NCBI RefSeq assembly: GCF_004770475.1
Contig: NZ_RQHK01000017.1
Location: 1,054,001 to 1,118,000 of the forward strand
Reading direction: 5' to 3'
Length of the DNA: 64,000 bases
From: Leptospira mtsangambouensis
Lineage (GTDB): Bacteria; Spirochaetota; Leptospiria; Leptospirales; Leptospiraceae
Below, piece after piece: positions 9,918 to 19,968 of this stretch (position 1 is its first letter; each line of letters starts with the position of its first letter). A program made the translations under genes and the position numbers. The notes below the pieces were generated by a model that saw nothing but the letters and a program-made list of their open reading frames with translations, was not told the origin of the DNA and searched no databases.

Positions 9918-11330
9918 TTAGAGCACTTTGCCGGGGTTCAGGATCCCTTTGGGGTCAAAGGCCAATTTGATCGCTTTCATGGTGTCGATTTCTGATTCGG
10001 ATCTAGAAAAGTTTAGATAGTCTTTTTTCAAAAGACCAATCCCATGTTCAGCTGAAATGGACCCTTTGAATTTTTGGATGAGGGTAAACATTTCAGGGTC
10101 CACTTGTTTGCACTGGGCAAAAAAATCCGCGTCCGTTAGATCCTTTGGTTTCACAATGTTGAGGTGAAGGTTTCCGTCCCCAATATGCCCAAAAAGAGCA
10201 ATGTTAAATCCTTGGTATTTTTTCGTTAAGAGTGAGGTCATCTCATCTAAGAAGGCTTCCATATTGCGAAGAGGTAGAGAGATATCATTTTTGTGAACAG
10301 TGTAAGCAAGGGAGAGAGATTCAGAAATCCCTTCTCGGTATTTCCAGAAGGTTTCGTTTTGGCGCGAGTTTTGCGCAATCGAACCATCGGTGATGAGTTC
10401 TTTTTCAGTAATGGATTCTAAAATGGAATAAAGTTTTTCTTCGTCCGTTTCACCATCCACTTCGAATTCCATTAGCACATAATATTTGCTAGGTGCTTGG
10501 AATGGATCGGGAACACCTAAATGTTCTTTGACTTTGTCCAAACAATAATCAGTTAAAAACTCAAAAGCAAGAAGTGGTAAATCAAAGTTATGTGTTTCAC
10601 GAAAAATTTCTAAAATATTTTTGTATTCCGGAACAGCAAGGAAAATGACACGAATGTCTTTTGGTGGTTTCGTGAGTTTGACTACGGCCTCGGTAATGAT
10701 ACCAAGTGTTCCTTCGGATCCAATAAACAAATGTTTGAGATCGTATCCGGTATTGTTCTTTAAAATTTCACCATTGAATCTATAGGTTTCTCCTTTTCCA
10801 TTCACAACTGTTAGTCCAAGAATCCAGTCCCGAATCAGTCCATAGTGAACCACACGAACTCCACCCGCATTGGTCGCAATGTTTCCACCAATATGACTGG
10901 ATCCAGTAGCAGCAAAATCAACTGGAAAATAGAATCCACGTTCTTCGGCTTCTTTGTGGAGGTTTTTGGTAATCATACCAGCTTGCACATGTAAGGTGCC
11001 AAGGAATGGGTCGAAGTCAACCACTTTGTCCATTTTTGCTAATGAGATTACAATTTCACCATTTTTGGCAACAGCTCCACCCGCGTATCCGGTTCTTCCC
11101 CCAGAAGGAACTATTGCAATTTCATTTTTGTATGCATAAGTCACAATGGCTGCGACATCTTCTGTACTTTCTGGAAAAACGAGAACTTGGTAATTTGGTG
11201 GATATACTTTTGTTCTGTCGGTTCCATAGGAATTGAACAAAGCTTCGTCCATTGTTCCGTCATTTTTTTGAATGACTTTTTTTTCGCCGATGAGTTGGCT
11301 TAAATCATTTTTTGTTTTTGTAAAATCCAT
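9918..11330 (-). CDS. FAD-linked 2-hydroxyacid oxidase/dehydrogenase (GlcD/D-LDH family)
   Basis: 470 residues. The N-terminal FAD_binding_4 domain has the PP-loop PSGGRTGYAGGAV (about residues 76-88) and the string ATGSSHIGGNIATNAGG (about 142-158) that grips the FAD pyrophosphate. The C-terminal FAD-oxidase domain has FGHIGDGNLHLN (about 386-397) and ends with SAEHGIGLLKKDYL, whose histidines are catalytic in the family. Members oxidise D-lactate, glycolate or D-2-hydroxyglutarate in the cytoplasm or at the membrane; the substrate cannot be told from sequence here. Its start lies 10 bp from the stop of the polyphosphate kinase gene, so they may form one transcript. Confidence 0.85.
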   Translation of the reverse strand: MDFTKTKNDLSQLIGEKKVIQKNDGTMDEALFNSYGTDRTKVYPPNYQVLVFPESTEDVAAIVTYAYKNEIAIVPSGGRTGYAGGAVAKNGEIVISLAKMDKVVDFDPFLGTLHVQAGMITKNLHKEAEERGFYFPVDFAATGSSHIGGNIATNAGGVRVVHYGLIRDWILGLTVVNGKGETYRFNGEILKNNTGYDLKHLFIGSEGTLGIITEAVVKLTKPPKDIRVIFLAVPEYKNILEIFRETHNFDLPLLAFEFLTDYCLDKVKEHLGVPDPFQAPSKYYVLMEFEVDGETDEEKLYSILESITEKELITDGSIAQNSRQNETFWKYREGISESLSLAYTVHKNDISLPLRNMEAFLDEMTSLLTKKYQGFNIALFGHIGDGNLHLNIVKPKDLTDADFFAQCKQVDPEMFTLIQKFKGSISAEHGIGLLKKDYLNFSRSESEIDTMKAIKLAFDPKGILNPGKVL

Positions 11331-11340
11331 TCTTTATCCT

Positions 11341-13419
11341 TTAGATATCAACCATGTCGATTTGAGAGTTAACCGCCGGATCATCATCCCCCGGAGTTAA
11401 TCTTGTATAAGTGCCATCCGATTCTAGAACCCTGGCTTGTGTGTTATCTCGAAGTAGTAGTTCGAGAATTTTTGCGATTCTTTTTTTGTGTTTATCTTGT
11501 AAGATTGGAAACATAACTTCGATTCGGCGAAGAAAGTTTCTCGGCATACAATCAGCAGAAGCTAAATAAACGTCCGGTTTCCCACCGTTTTCAAAACTAT
11601 AAATCCTAGAGTGTTCAAGGTATCTTCCCACAATAGAACGAACATTGATTCGATCCGAAACCCCTGGAATTCCGGGCCTTAAACAACAAATTCCACGAAT
11701 GATTAAGTCAATTTTGACTCCTGCTTGTGAGGCTTCATAAAGTTTTAAAATGATATCAGGGTCCACAAGTGAGTTCATTTTGAAAATCACACGTGCTTGT
11801 TTTCCGTTTTTTGCATTGTCTGTTTCTCTTTGGATGAGATGGAGAAACTCTTCTTTTAAAAATGTAGGAGCTGCATAAATTTTAGAAAGCCTTGGCATCT
11901 TTCCTGAACTTGTGATGGTGTTAAAAAGAATTGCGACGTCTTCTGTAATTTCAGGATTTGCAGTGAATAAACTTAAATCTGTATAAAATCTTGCTGTGGT
12001 AGAGTTATAGTTTCCTGTACCTAAATGCACATAACGATTGAGTTTGTCATCTTCTCTGCGTACGATGAGTAACATTTTGCAGTGGATTTTGAGACCAACC
12101 ACTCCGTAGACAACATGGACACCACTGTCTTCAAGTTTTTTGGCCCAACGAATGTTTCTTTCTTCATCAAAACGTGCTTTGAGTTCCACAAGAACTGTGA
12201 CTTGTTTTCCATTTTCTGCTGCTTCCCCCAAATACTGAATGATGGGAGAATCTCCAGAAGTTCTGTACAAAGTCATTTTGATTGCTAGGACCTTCGGGTC
12301 TTGGCTTGCGATCTTTAACATATCTTCGATGGATTTAAAACTTTCGTAAGGATGATGGAGGAGGTGATCGTTTTTACGAATCTCAGAAAAGATGGATTCA
12401 CTTTTTTTAGCTGCAAATCCAGATTTTGGGACAGGGTAAGAATATTTCAAATGGCTTGTTTTTTCTAAACTATGAAAAAACATAAGGTCGTTTAAACTGA
12501 GTAAGGTGGGGATCTCCATTACTTGGTATTCTTCCAATTCCAAAAGACCACGTAACAATTCTTTGATATGTCCTGCACCAGAATGAACATCCAAACGAAC
12601 GGCATCTCCCCACATTCGGTTCTTTAGTTCGTTTTTCATTGTGGCAAGAAGGTCACCAATGTTTTGTTCTTCATTGATGGAGATATCAGCATCACGGACA
12701 ATTTTAAATGTATGAATTTGTTTTACATTCATTCCAAAGAAAAGGTCACCTAAATGAAGTTTAATGATCTCTTCTAGAGGGAAATACCTTCTCACATCAG
12801 TTTCTTTGTTTTGTGGCAATTGTAAAAATCGAGGTAACACACTTGGCACCTGAACAATGGCAAAAAGTTCCTTTGCTTTGTTTTTATCATCATCCGAATA
12901 CAAAGTAATCCCCAAATTCAAAGTTCTATTGAGAATATGGGGGAAGGGGTGCGAAGGATCGATGGCAAGTGGAGTGAGGATAGAGGACACTTCTCGTTTG
13001 TAATAATTTTTTACAAATTGGATGTCATCACCTGCAAGTTCGCTCGGATCTTGGACCACAACAATTTTGTTTGTTTTGAGTTCGACAAGGATCTCATCTA
13101 AGGCTTCGTATTGTCTTTTGACAAATTGTCCTACTTTGGAATAAAGTTCGGCCAAGGTTTCAGAAGTTCGTTTTCCGTTGAGGCTACGTTCTTCGATGCC
13201 TGCATTTTTTAAGTTGAGAAGGCCCGCAACCCGGACCATAAAAAACTCGTCCAAATTGGATTCAGTGATACAAAGAAATTTAAGGCGTTCGAGAAGTGGG
13301 TTTTCCTGATCAAAGGATTCTTCCAGAACTCGGTGGTTGAAGTCGACCCAGGAAAGTTCGCGGTCGAAGAAGATATTTTGGTTCCCCAGTTCTATTTTTT
13401 CTGTAGGGCTAGCAGTCAT
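11341..13419 (-). CDS. ppk1: polyphosphate kinase
   Basis: 692 residues from the ATG at 13419 (MTASPTEKI), matching the usual Ppk1 length of about 690; the frame extends upstream over the fliD start but that part is not Ppk-like. It makes inorganic polyphosphate from ATP reversibly. The N-domain opens with FFDRELSWVDFNHRVLEE, and FLCITESNLDEFFMVRVAGL follows. The first phospholipase D-like catalytic domain has GLKIHCKMLLIVRRE, containing the autophosphorylated histidine. The second has LASADCMPRNFLRRIEV. All hallmark strings are present, so it should be active. It is divergent from fliD with 91 bp between starts, which must hold both promoters. Confidence 0.93.
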   Translation of the reverse strand: MTASPTEKIELGNQNIFFDRELSWVDFNHRVLEESFDQENPLLERLKFLCITESNLDEFFMVRVAGLLNLKNAGIEERSLNGKRTSETLAELYSKVGQFVKRQYEALDEILVELKTNKIVVVQDPSELAGDDIQFVKNYYKREVSSILTPLAIDPSHPFPHILNRTLNLGITLYSDDDKNKAKELFAIVQVPSVLPRFLQLPQNKETDVRRYFPLEEIIKLHLGDLFFGMNVKQIHTFKIVRDADISINEEQNIGDLLATMKNELKNRMWGDAVRLDVHSGAGHIKELLRGLLELEEYQVMEIPTLLSLNDLMFFHSLEKTSHLKYSYPVPKSGFAAKKSESIFSEIRKNDHLLHHPYESFKSIEDMLKIASQDPKVLAIKMTLYRTSGDSPIIQYLGEAAENGKQVTVLVELKARFDEERNIRWAKKLEDSGVHVVYGVVGLKIHCKMLLIVRREDDKLNRYVHLGTGNYNSTTARFYTDLSLFTANPEITEDVAILFNTITSSGKMPRLSKIYAAPTFLKEEFLHLIQRETDNAKNGKQARVIFKMNSLVDPDIILKLYEASQAGVKIDLIIRGICCLRPGIPGVSDRINVRSIVGRYLEHSRIYSFENGGKPDVYLASADCMPRNFLRRIEVMFPILQDKHKKRIAKILELLLRDNTQARVLESDGTYTRLTPGDDDPAVNSQIDMVDI

Positions 13420-13510
13420 AATTCTAGGATTTGGGAAGGAAAAAATTCTGTAAATTCCTAATCCTTTTGTAGAAATCGACGACACTAGATTCAGAGGGAT
13501 TTGGGACGAT

Positions 13511-15433
13511 ATGCCAGCATACACCATGCCGGGTCTAATGACTGGGCAAAATACAAACGATATCGTTAAAAAACTGGTCGAACTCGAACGCCGGCCCATC
13601 AAACGATGGGAAACCGAGAACGAATACGCCAAAGCACAGATGCAAATCTGGGGCGAGGTGAAAAATCTTTCCACCAACCTCCAAACCAAAACCCGAGCTC
13701 TTGTTTCCTTTACCGCTCCGTTTGCAACCAAATCAGTTTCTTCTTCGGAAGAAGGTGTGATCACCGGTGAGGCTTCTCGTGCCGCTAAGTCCGGAAACAG
13801 AGCCTTAGAAATTACTGAAATGGCAAGCAAACACCAGTTATCTGGTGTTGCAGTGGATACCGACATCCGAATGCCAGAAGGTAGTTTTACAATCTACTCC
13901 GGAAAATCCAAAGAAACAGTTACCTTTCCTGGTGGGGGACTGAGTGAACTCACAAATTCCATTAAAAATATGGCAGGGGGACTTGCGGACACATCCATCA
14001 TTAAAATTGATAAGGATTCCTCCATCCTCACTGTCACTTCTGTAAAAACCGGCAAAAAAAATGAACTCCAATTTTCCGATCCCAATGGAATTTTGAAACT
14101 AGCAGGTCTAGTTGGTGAAAACAAGGTTAGTTTAGAAGACACAAAACAACTGTTATCTTTAGATGTTTCCAAATCAAAATTTTGGGACCTAACCAAGTTT
14201 AAAAAATCGGAAATCGAAACCGAAAAACTAATCCAATCCGAAGAAGGCATTACAATCAAACCTGATACTGCCTTTTCGATTCCTATCGCAGTGACAGAAA
14301 TCAAAGAGAGAGCTTTTGTCGAAGTAGAAATCGTGGGAGAAGCTCCTGCTGTGATGGAGATGGGAATTGGATTTGAAAAAGAAGGAAGTGTTCGTAATAA
14401 ATTCCTTCCCATCAACAAAACAGAATCCAAATACATTTTTTTAGCTGGTGATTTTGCCAGTGATAAAAATTTGACTGCTATCATTCTTTCCAATGCGGCA
14501 ACCACTCCGGTTCTGATTAAATCAGTAACTCTTGTAACTCCTCCAGCACCGGGAACGGCTGAACCATTAAAAGTATTACAAGAAGGGAAAGACCTTAAAA
14601 TCAAAATTGATGGTGTGGAAATCACTCGTGAATCCAATGAAGGAATTGCGGATGTATTGGAAGGAATTTCGTTTAATGTTCATAAGGTGACTGAAGAACC
14701 AGTTACATTAAAAATTCATGTGGACCATGCAAAAGGTTCTGCCCTCATCAAAGAATGGGTGGATGCTTACAATGAACTCATGAAGTTTTCAAAGGAAGTC
14801 ACTTCTGTTGAAAAAAATGGAAAGATCTCTGATAAAAAAGAAAGTGATGATTCCAAATCGGCAGACATCTCGCGTGATTTTTGGGACAACAAGTCCAAAT
14901 CTGGGATCCTTGCCGGTGAAAACGCTATCTTAAGACTGATTGCTTCTTTAAAAACAACAGCAAACTCGTATTATCCGGCAACCAAAGACAATGGATTTCG
15001 AGTACTAACCGACATTGGAATTTCCACAGGAGCAGTGGGATCCAACTGGGAAAAAATCCAAGACGGACTTTTGCAAATTGATCAAGAAAGACTGATTGCT
15101 GTCCTGTCTGAAAATCCAGATGGGGTGCGGGACTTATTTGCCTCCGATCCAAATAACGATGCAAAGATGGAAGAAGGAGTAGGAATTCGCCTACTCGAAA
15201 TTCTCAAACCTTATAACCAATATGCTTCTGGAATTGTCACAAGCAAAGTGAAACTTCTGGAAGAAAGTGTCGCAGGAAATAATAAAAAAATCAAAGAACA
15301 TGAGTCTCATCTCATTAGTTTTGAAGCCAAACTGAAACAACGGTTTCTCTACATGGAACAAGGTGTGGGGAAAAACAAATCGGTTGGGAACTATTTACAG
15401 AATAATATGTTTAGAGGGAACGGTGGGGAATGA
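13511..15433 (+). CDS. fliD: flagellar filament cap protein FliD (hook-associated protein 2)
   Basis: 640 residues. The N-terminal D0 region (MPGLMTGQNTNDIVKKLVEL, then ERRPIKRWE) and the C-terminal region (ASGIVTSKVKLLEESVAG, then KIKEHESHL) are the conserved FliD terminal coiled-coil parts. The middle is the variable domain. It has no cleaved signal peptide, consistent with export by the flagellar type III apparatus; in spirochaetes the filament is periplasmic. An SD-like GAGGGA lies upstream. The next gene overlaps its stop by 4 nt, so translation is coupled. Confidence 0.92.
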   Translation: MPAYTMPGLMTGQNTNDIVKKLVELERRPIKRWETENEYAKAQMQIWGEVKNLSTNLQTKTRALVSFTAPFATKSVSSSEEGVITGEASRAAKSGNRALEITEMASKHQLSGVAVDTDIRMPEGSFTIYSGKSKETVTFPGGGLSELTNSIKNMAGGLADTSIIKIDKDSSILTVTSVKTGKKNELQFSDPNGILKLAGLVGENKVSLEDTKQLLSLDVSKSKFWDLTKFKKSEIETEKLIQSEEGITIKPDTAFSIPIAVTEIKERAFVEVEIVGEAPAVMEMGIGFEKEGSVRNKFLPINKTESKYIFLAGDFASDKNLTAIILSNAATTPVLIKSVTLVTPPAPGTAEPLKVLQEGKDLKIKIDGVEITRESNEGIADVLEGISFNVHKVTEEPVTLKIHVDHAKGSALIKEWVDAYNELMKFSKEVTSVEKNGKISDKKESDDSKSADISRDFWDNKSKSGILAGENAILRLIASLKTTANSYYPATKDNGFRVLTDIGISTGAVGSNWEKIQDGLLQIDQERLIAVLSENPDGVRDLFASDPNNDAKMEEGVGIRLLEILKPYNQYASGIVTSKVKLLEESVAGNNKKIKEHESHLISFEAKLKQRFLYMEQGVGKNKSVGNYLQNNMFRGNGGE

Positions 15434-16392
15434 TGAATATTTATATCAACGAACAACAATTAGATACTAAATTAGATGGCGAAACAAACCTCGGCCAAGT
15501 TTTGGATGAAATTCAAAAGTGGATTGAATCCAATGGAAAGTATCTTCGCCATTTCACTGTGAATGGGAAAGAATTAAATCGTTCCGATCTGAATGCTGTG
15601 GGTGTGGATGAAACAGAACGTCTGGATCTATTTGTAGGTGAAGAGTTGGATGTGATTGAAGACAGCCTTTGGGAAGTCGACAACTACGTTGATAAGGTGG
15701 GAAGTACCCTTGTGGGCCGTGATTCTCTGACGGAAAAAGAAACAGAGGATTTGAAGGAAGGAATTCCTTGGATCATTTCCATGATTCGCACCACTACGAA
15801 ACTTTTGAATTTAAACTTAAACCTCATCCAACCAATGGGGAAAGGCAAAAACGTAGAAGAAATTTTAGAATCTTTGCAAAACGGATCTGAAGTTTTAGAT
15901 TCTACAAAAGCCATCGAAACTTTTTTAGAAGACCTTCGGGATGTAAAACTTTTCCTTATGGATCTTAGCACTCGTCTTGCAGTGATGCGTATGGATGAAA
16001 GCGAACTAGTTGAAATCATTTCTCGTTTTGTTGAAGACAAAGATAAAGTCATCAAAGACTTTATGTTGGTAAATGAAAACTTCCAATCAGGGAAAGATCA
16101 TTTGGCTTCTGAGATTTTGAATGATGCTGTTGGCCGTTTAACGGGTCTTATGTCGGCACTTGTGTCAGTCCAAACTCGTCATGCGGAACTAGATTGGCAA
16201 TCCCTTGCCATTGAAGATAAAAAACTTTCAGATGTGATTGTTAGTTTGAATGAAACATTGTCAAACATTGCATCGGCTATGGAAAAAAATGATATTGTTT
16301 ATGCTGGGGATATTTTGGAATATGAACTTCCTGAATTACTCAGTGACTTCATTCCTTTCCTTTCTCTTGTTTTAGAAAGAGTCGCAGTTTAA
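15430..16392 (+). CDS. unknown protein translationally coupled to FliD
   Basis: 320 residues; the start is ATGATG at 15430/15433 and overlaps the fliD stop. The first about 75 residues (MNIYINEQQLDTKLDGET) look like a small alpha/beta, ubiquitin-like fold by strand/helix pattern. The rest is predicted helical and acidic, with repeated Leu heptads (LLNLNLNLIQ, VKLFLMDLSTRLAVM) that suggest coiled coils. No signal peptide or membrane segment is seen, so it is cytoplasmic. No family is recognised. Its position suggests a flagellar role, perhaps as an FliD export chaperone or assembly factor, by analogy with fliS/fliT, which follow fliD in other bacteria. That is an inference only; it does not resemble FliS or FliT in length. 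Confidence 0.75.
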   Translation: MMNIYINEQQLDTKLDGETNLGQVLDEIQKWIESNGKYLRHFTVNGKELNRSDLNAVGVDETERLDLFVGEELDVIEDSLWEVDNYVDKVGSTLVGRDSLTEKETEDLKEGIPWIISMIRTTTKLLNLNLNLIQPMGKGKNVEEILESLQNGSEVLDSTKAIETFLEDLRDVKLFLMDLSTRLAVMRMDESELVEIISRFVEDKDKVIKDFMLVNENFQSGKDHLASEILNDAVGRLTGLMSALVSVQTRHAELDWQSLAIEDKKLSDVIVSLNETLSNIASAMEKNDIVYAGDILEYELPELLSDFIPFLSLVLERVAV

Positions 16393-16604
16393 GGATTTGG
16401 TTCTTTGGGGAATCGGGTGGCAATCCGGTTCCCAAGTCCAAACAAAACTCCCACAGAAAACACAACCCCTCCCCAAATCAAATTTAGATTCCAACCCAGA
16501 GATTTTTCATACATTGGATCGGACCAAGTCCAAACTCCATAAAGAGATAAAATGAGTCCGAGGATCAGAAACAGAACCGCCAGAATGGAAGATAAAGAAA
16601 TCAT
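16389..16604 (-). CDS. small two-helix membrane protein
   Basis: 71 residues with two hydrophobic helices (about residues 5-24 and 40-57) and a short basic C-terminus. The stop codon overlaps the end of the convergent gene by 4 bp. No SD is obvious. It is not assigned to a family. The clean two-helix pattern and lack of any competing gene on the plus strand support translation. Confidence 0.5.
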   Translation of the reverse strand: MISLSSILAVLFLILGLILSLYGVWTWSDPMYEKSLGWNLNLIWGGVVFSVGVLFGLGNRIATRFPKEPNP

Positions 16605-16697
16605 GGCGAAATTCTATCGGAAGAACGAGTGAGATACAAGTAAATATTAAAAACCAAACCGTTGACAGAATGTTTGTCTGTAGTTTTCTTTTCTGAT

Positions 16698-17471
16698 ATG
16701 GCTTTGTTTTTGGACTTGGACAATACACTTCTTCCTTCGAAACCGGCATACGAATTTGCCATTGGAGAATGCGTAAAAGATTGGAACGAACGAAAGTTAG
16801 GTGGTGATTTTCTTTCTTTATATGAAGCGGCTAGAAAAAAAGTAAAAAACCAACTAGAAGGCCATAGTTCCAACCGTTTGCGGTTACTTTGTTTTAAGTT
16901 GATGTTGGATGTTGTTAAAAATCAATCTAACTTAAAATTAGAAGATGTAACCAATCTAACGGCCCAAAGTGGATTCCAAACAAAAGACATAGTTGATGTT
17001 TTGTGGATGGAAGAAAGATACCATTTTCATTTTTTGTCTTATTTGAAAACGGAAGCCAAAAAAGAAATCTATCAAACCAAACTATTTCCTAAACTCGTGG
17101 CCTTATCCGAACGGTTCCCAATTTTTTTAACCACCAACGAAACTTTAAGAACTCAATTATTAAAGGTATCTTCTTTTTTACCGGATTCTTTTCGTTTTAC
17201 TTTGATCACTTCTGAAGAAGTGGGATTTGAAAAACCATCCACAAAATTTTTCTCTTATGTATTAGAAGCGACCAAAGAAAATCCAGCGGATTGTATTTTG
17301 CTTGGAGATAATTGGGAAGATGATGTTCTGGGAGCCAACCGACATGGCATTGCAAGCATTCACATTCCTACAATGTGGGGGGATGGTGCGGGTGTAGCGG
17401 AGTATCCTTTTGAATCTTCGGCACCGATTTGGACAGCACCGAATACAGTTCTTGCTTTAGATTTTGCTGAA

Positions 17472-17498
<27 letters not shown>
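16698..17498 (+). CDS. HAD-superfamily hydrolase
   Basis: 266 residues from the ATG at 16698; a TTG at 16662 is in frame, but the HAD motif I would then sit too far in. Motif I is FLDLDNTLL with the nucleophilic Asp and the acid-base Asp. Motif II is FLTTNETL (Thr/Asn). The motif III Lys is in GFEKPSTKFF. Motif IV is LLGDNWEDDVLGAN. The order and spacing match the YjjG/PGP-like subfamily of phosphatases with an alpha-helical cap. The substrate cannot be predicted. It is convergent with the methyltransferase gene and the two coding ends overlap by 27 bp. Confidence 0.82.
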
Positions 17499-18323
<825 letters not shown>

Positions 18324-18434
18324 GGTCTGAGAGTCAGTCTAAATGATGAGAACAAGGGTCAAACTAAAAAACCTTGATCCGGCTTGCCAACATTCATGGT
18401 GAAAAAAACATGGGGTGAGATAAGAGAGGATAAA

Positions 18435-19277
18435 ATGAAAATCAACTTCACCAAAATGGAAGGAATTGGAAATGACTATGTGTATATCGATGCCACGAAA
18501 AACGATATTCGTTTGAGTCCAGAACAAATCCAAAAACTATCCGACCGCAATTTCGGAATTGGTGGAGACGGGGTGATTTTTATTCGTAACTCAAAAACCG
18601 GTGAGTTCCAAATGGACATGTACAACTCGGATGGAAGTTCTTCCGAGATGTGTGGGAACGGAGTCCGTTGTGTCGGAAAATTTGTTTTTGACCATGGTCT
18701 GACTAAAAACCAAAAGCCAACCATTGAAACTGGTAAAGGTGTTCTCACCCTCGACCTAAAAACAGGAAACAATGGCAAAGTAGAAATGGTAACTGTGGAT
18801 ATGGGTGAACCCATCCTCAAACCATCCCTTGTTCCCATTGTATGGACAGGTGACGAACCAGTCATCAACCAAGTCTTGGAAGTCCAAGGAAAACATTATC
18901 ATTTTACAGCTGTTAGTATGGGGAACCCACATTGTGTGATTTATGTGGACGATGCCGATGCCTTCCCTGTGCGGGAGATTGGACCCCTCATTGAAAACCA
19001 CCCACTTTTCCCAAGAAGAGTGAACGTGGAATTTGTATCGGTTCGGGGAAAGGACCATCTTTACCAAAGGACTTGGGAAAGAGGAGCAGGGGAAACCTTG
19101 GCTTGTGGGACAGGAGCCTGTGCTGTGACAGTTGCTTCCATCTTAAATGGTAAAACTGGACGATCCGTAAAAATTGATCTTCGTGGTGGAACTCTCAATA
19201 TCGAATGGAAAGAAAACGGATCGGTGATGATGACTGGGCCTGCGAAGGAAGTGTTTTCTGGAGAAGTAGAAGTTTAA
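18435..19277 (+). CDS. dapF: diaminopimelate epimerase
   Basis: 280 residues from the ATG at 18435, which has a perfect GAGAGGA SD; an ATG at 18384 is in frame but gives an 18-residue non-homologous extension. It converts LL- to meso-diaminopimelate for lysine and peptidoglycan synthesis. The N-terminal signature [15 protein letters not shown] is followed by the first catalytic Cys in [11 protein letters not shown] (about residue 75), and the second in ACGTGACAV (about residue 222). Length and both Cys residues are standard. A terminator lies 15 nt after the stop. Confidence 0.95.
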   Translation: MKINFTKMEGIGNDYVYIDATKNDIRLSPEQIQKLSDRNFGIGGDGVIFIRNSKTGEFQMDMYNSDGSSSEMCGNGVRCVGKFVFDHGLTKNQKPTIETGKGVLTLDLKTGNNGKVEMVTVDMGEPILKPSLVPIVWTGDEPVINQVLEVQGKHYHFTAVSMGNPHCVIYVDDADAFPVREIGPLIENHPLFPRRVNVEFVSVRGKDHLYQRTWERGAGETLACGTGACAVTVASILNGKTGRSVKIDLRGGTLNIEWKENGSVMMTGPAKEVFSGEVEV

Positions 19278-19291
19278 ATAAATCAAAATTA

Positions 19292-19323
19292 GGCTACTCG
19301 ATATTTGGGTAGTCTTTGTTTTG
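19292..19323 (+). terminator. rho-independent terminator of dapF
   Basis: Arms GGCTACTC (19292-19299) and GGGTAGTC (19307-19314) pair over 8 bp with two wobble pairs and a 7-nt loop, followed by TTTGTTTTG. It lies 15 nt beyond the dapF stop. Confidence 0.65.
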
Positions 19324-19335
19324 CGTAATCGCGTA

Positions 19336-19449
19336 TCAGTCAAAAAGTGTTTTTTCTTTTTGTAAAATTTCTTTAATTTGAATTTCAAGAACTGGAATTT
19401 TGTTTTTAACAAGATCCCAAACAATATCGTAATCTACGATAAAATTTCG
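19336..19449 (-). pseudogene. remnant of a HEPN-domain toxin (HepT-like)
   Basis: On the minus strand the frame from 19449 to the TGA at 19336-19338 encodes VDYDIVWDLVKNKIPVLEI and then a Lys/Glu-rich end. This matches the C-terminal helix of HepT-type HEPN ribonucleases (typically YFGVDYEIVWD followed by LP-L). Just upstream the neighbouring frame reads YIKHIYNEIL, where the catalytic R-x4-6-H region should be, but a frame change and stops break it and the first about 80 codons are missing. It lies 27 bp after the stop of an intact MNT nucleotidyltransferase gene, which is the normal mntA-hepT order. The reading is by eye; the match rests on about 30 residues. Confidence 0.6.
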
Positions 19450-19476
19450 TTATAAATATGTTTAATGTAATCTATG

Positions 19477-19791
19477 TCAGACTTCAATTAGAACTGACTC
19501 ACTTTCTAGAGAAGTTTTAAGAGAACCCGAGATAGAATCAGTAGTCAATAGATCAACTTTTACGTTAAAGAGGTCTTCCAATAAAAAAGTTAGATCAATG
19601 TAATTATCAAAACTTTTCATTCCAGGTTTGAATTTAACTAGGAAATCAATATCGCTATTTTGATTTGCTTCATTTCTTGCGACCGATCCAAAAAGATGAA
19701 TCGTCTCCACTCCTAATGAATCCAGCTCCTTTTTGTAATTTTTTAAGGAATTTTGAATAGAGTCTGAATCTAAAAATTCAACCGTCGCCAT
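19477..19791 (-). CDS. MNT-type minimal nucleotidyltransferase (MntA-like antitoxin)
   Basis: 104 residues. It has the polymerase-beta superfamily signature GSVARNEANQNSDIDFLV (Gly-Ser, ten residues, Asp-x-Asp) at about residues 36-53 and the third carboxylate in KVDLLT (about residue 79). In type VII toxin-antitoxin pairs MntA AMPylates and silences the HEPN toxin HepT. Here all catalytic residues are kept but the toxin gene downstream is a fragment, leaving an orphan antitoxin or an MNT enzyme with another substrate. The ATG has GAGAT just upstream. Confidence 0.82.
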   Translation of the reverse strand: MATVEFLDSDSIQNSLKNYKKELDSLGVETIHLFGSVARNEANQNSDIDFLVKFKPGMKSFDNYIDLTFLLEDLFNVKVDLLTTDSISGSLKTSLESESVLIEV

Positions 19792-19968
19792 ATCTCAAAA
19801 TCTATCGATTTTTTCTAAAAGTCAAGCCATTGAATGTGGGTGGTTTCGCTCTTTCTTTGGTATTTTTCTCAAAATTAAATAAAGTGTAACAAATGAACCG
19901 ATGCCCTGAGATAATCATTTAAGGGATTAAGCGTAACAAAACTGTATGCGAAACCAATCGGGATTCGA

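Noticed and set aside
13420..13866. N-terminal extension of the polyphosphate kinase frame
   Set aside because: It would overlap the start of fliD and adds 149 residues without similarity to Ppk1; the ATG at 13419 gives the normal length.
16662..16697. TTG start and TTGACA box before the HAD hydrolase gene
   Set aside because: The TTG adds 12 residues ahead of motif I and has no SD. The TTGACA has no convincing -10 box at 16-18 bp.
18476..19067. Minus-strand frames opposite dapF
   Set aside because: Fully within dapF, whose catalytic motifs are all present on the plus strand.
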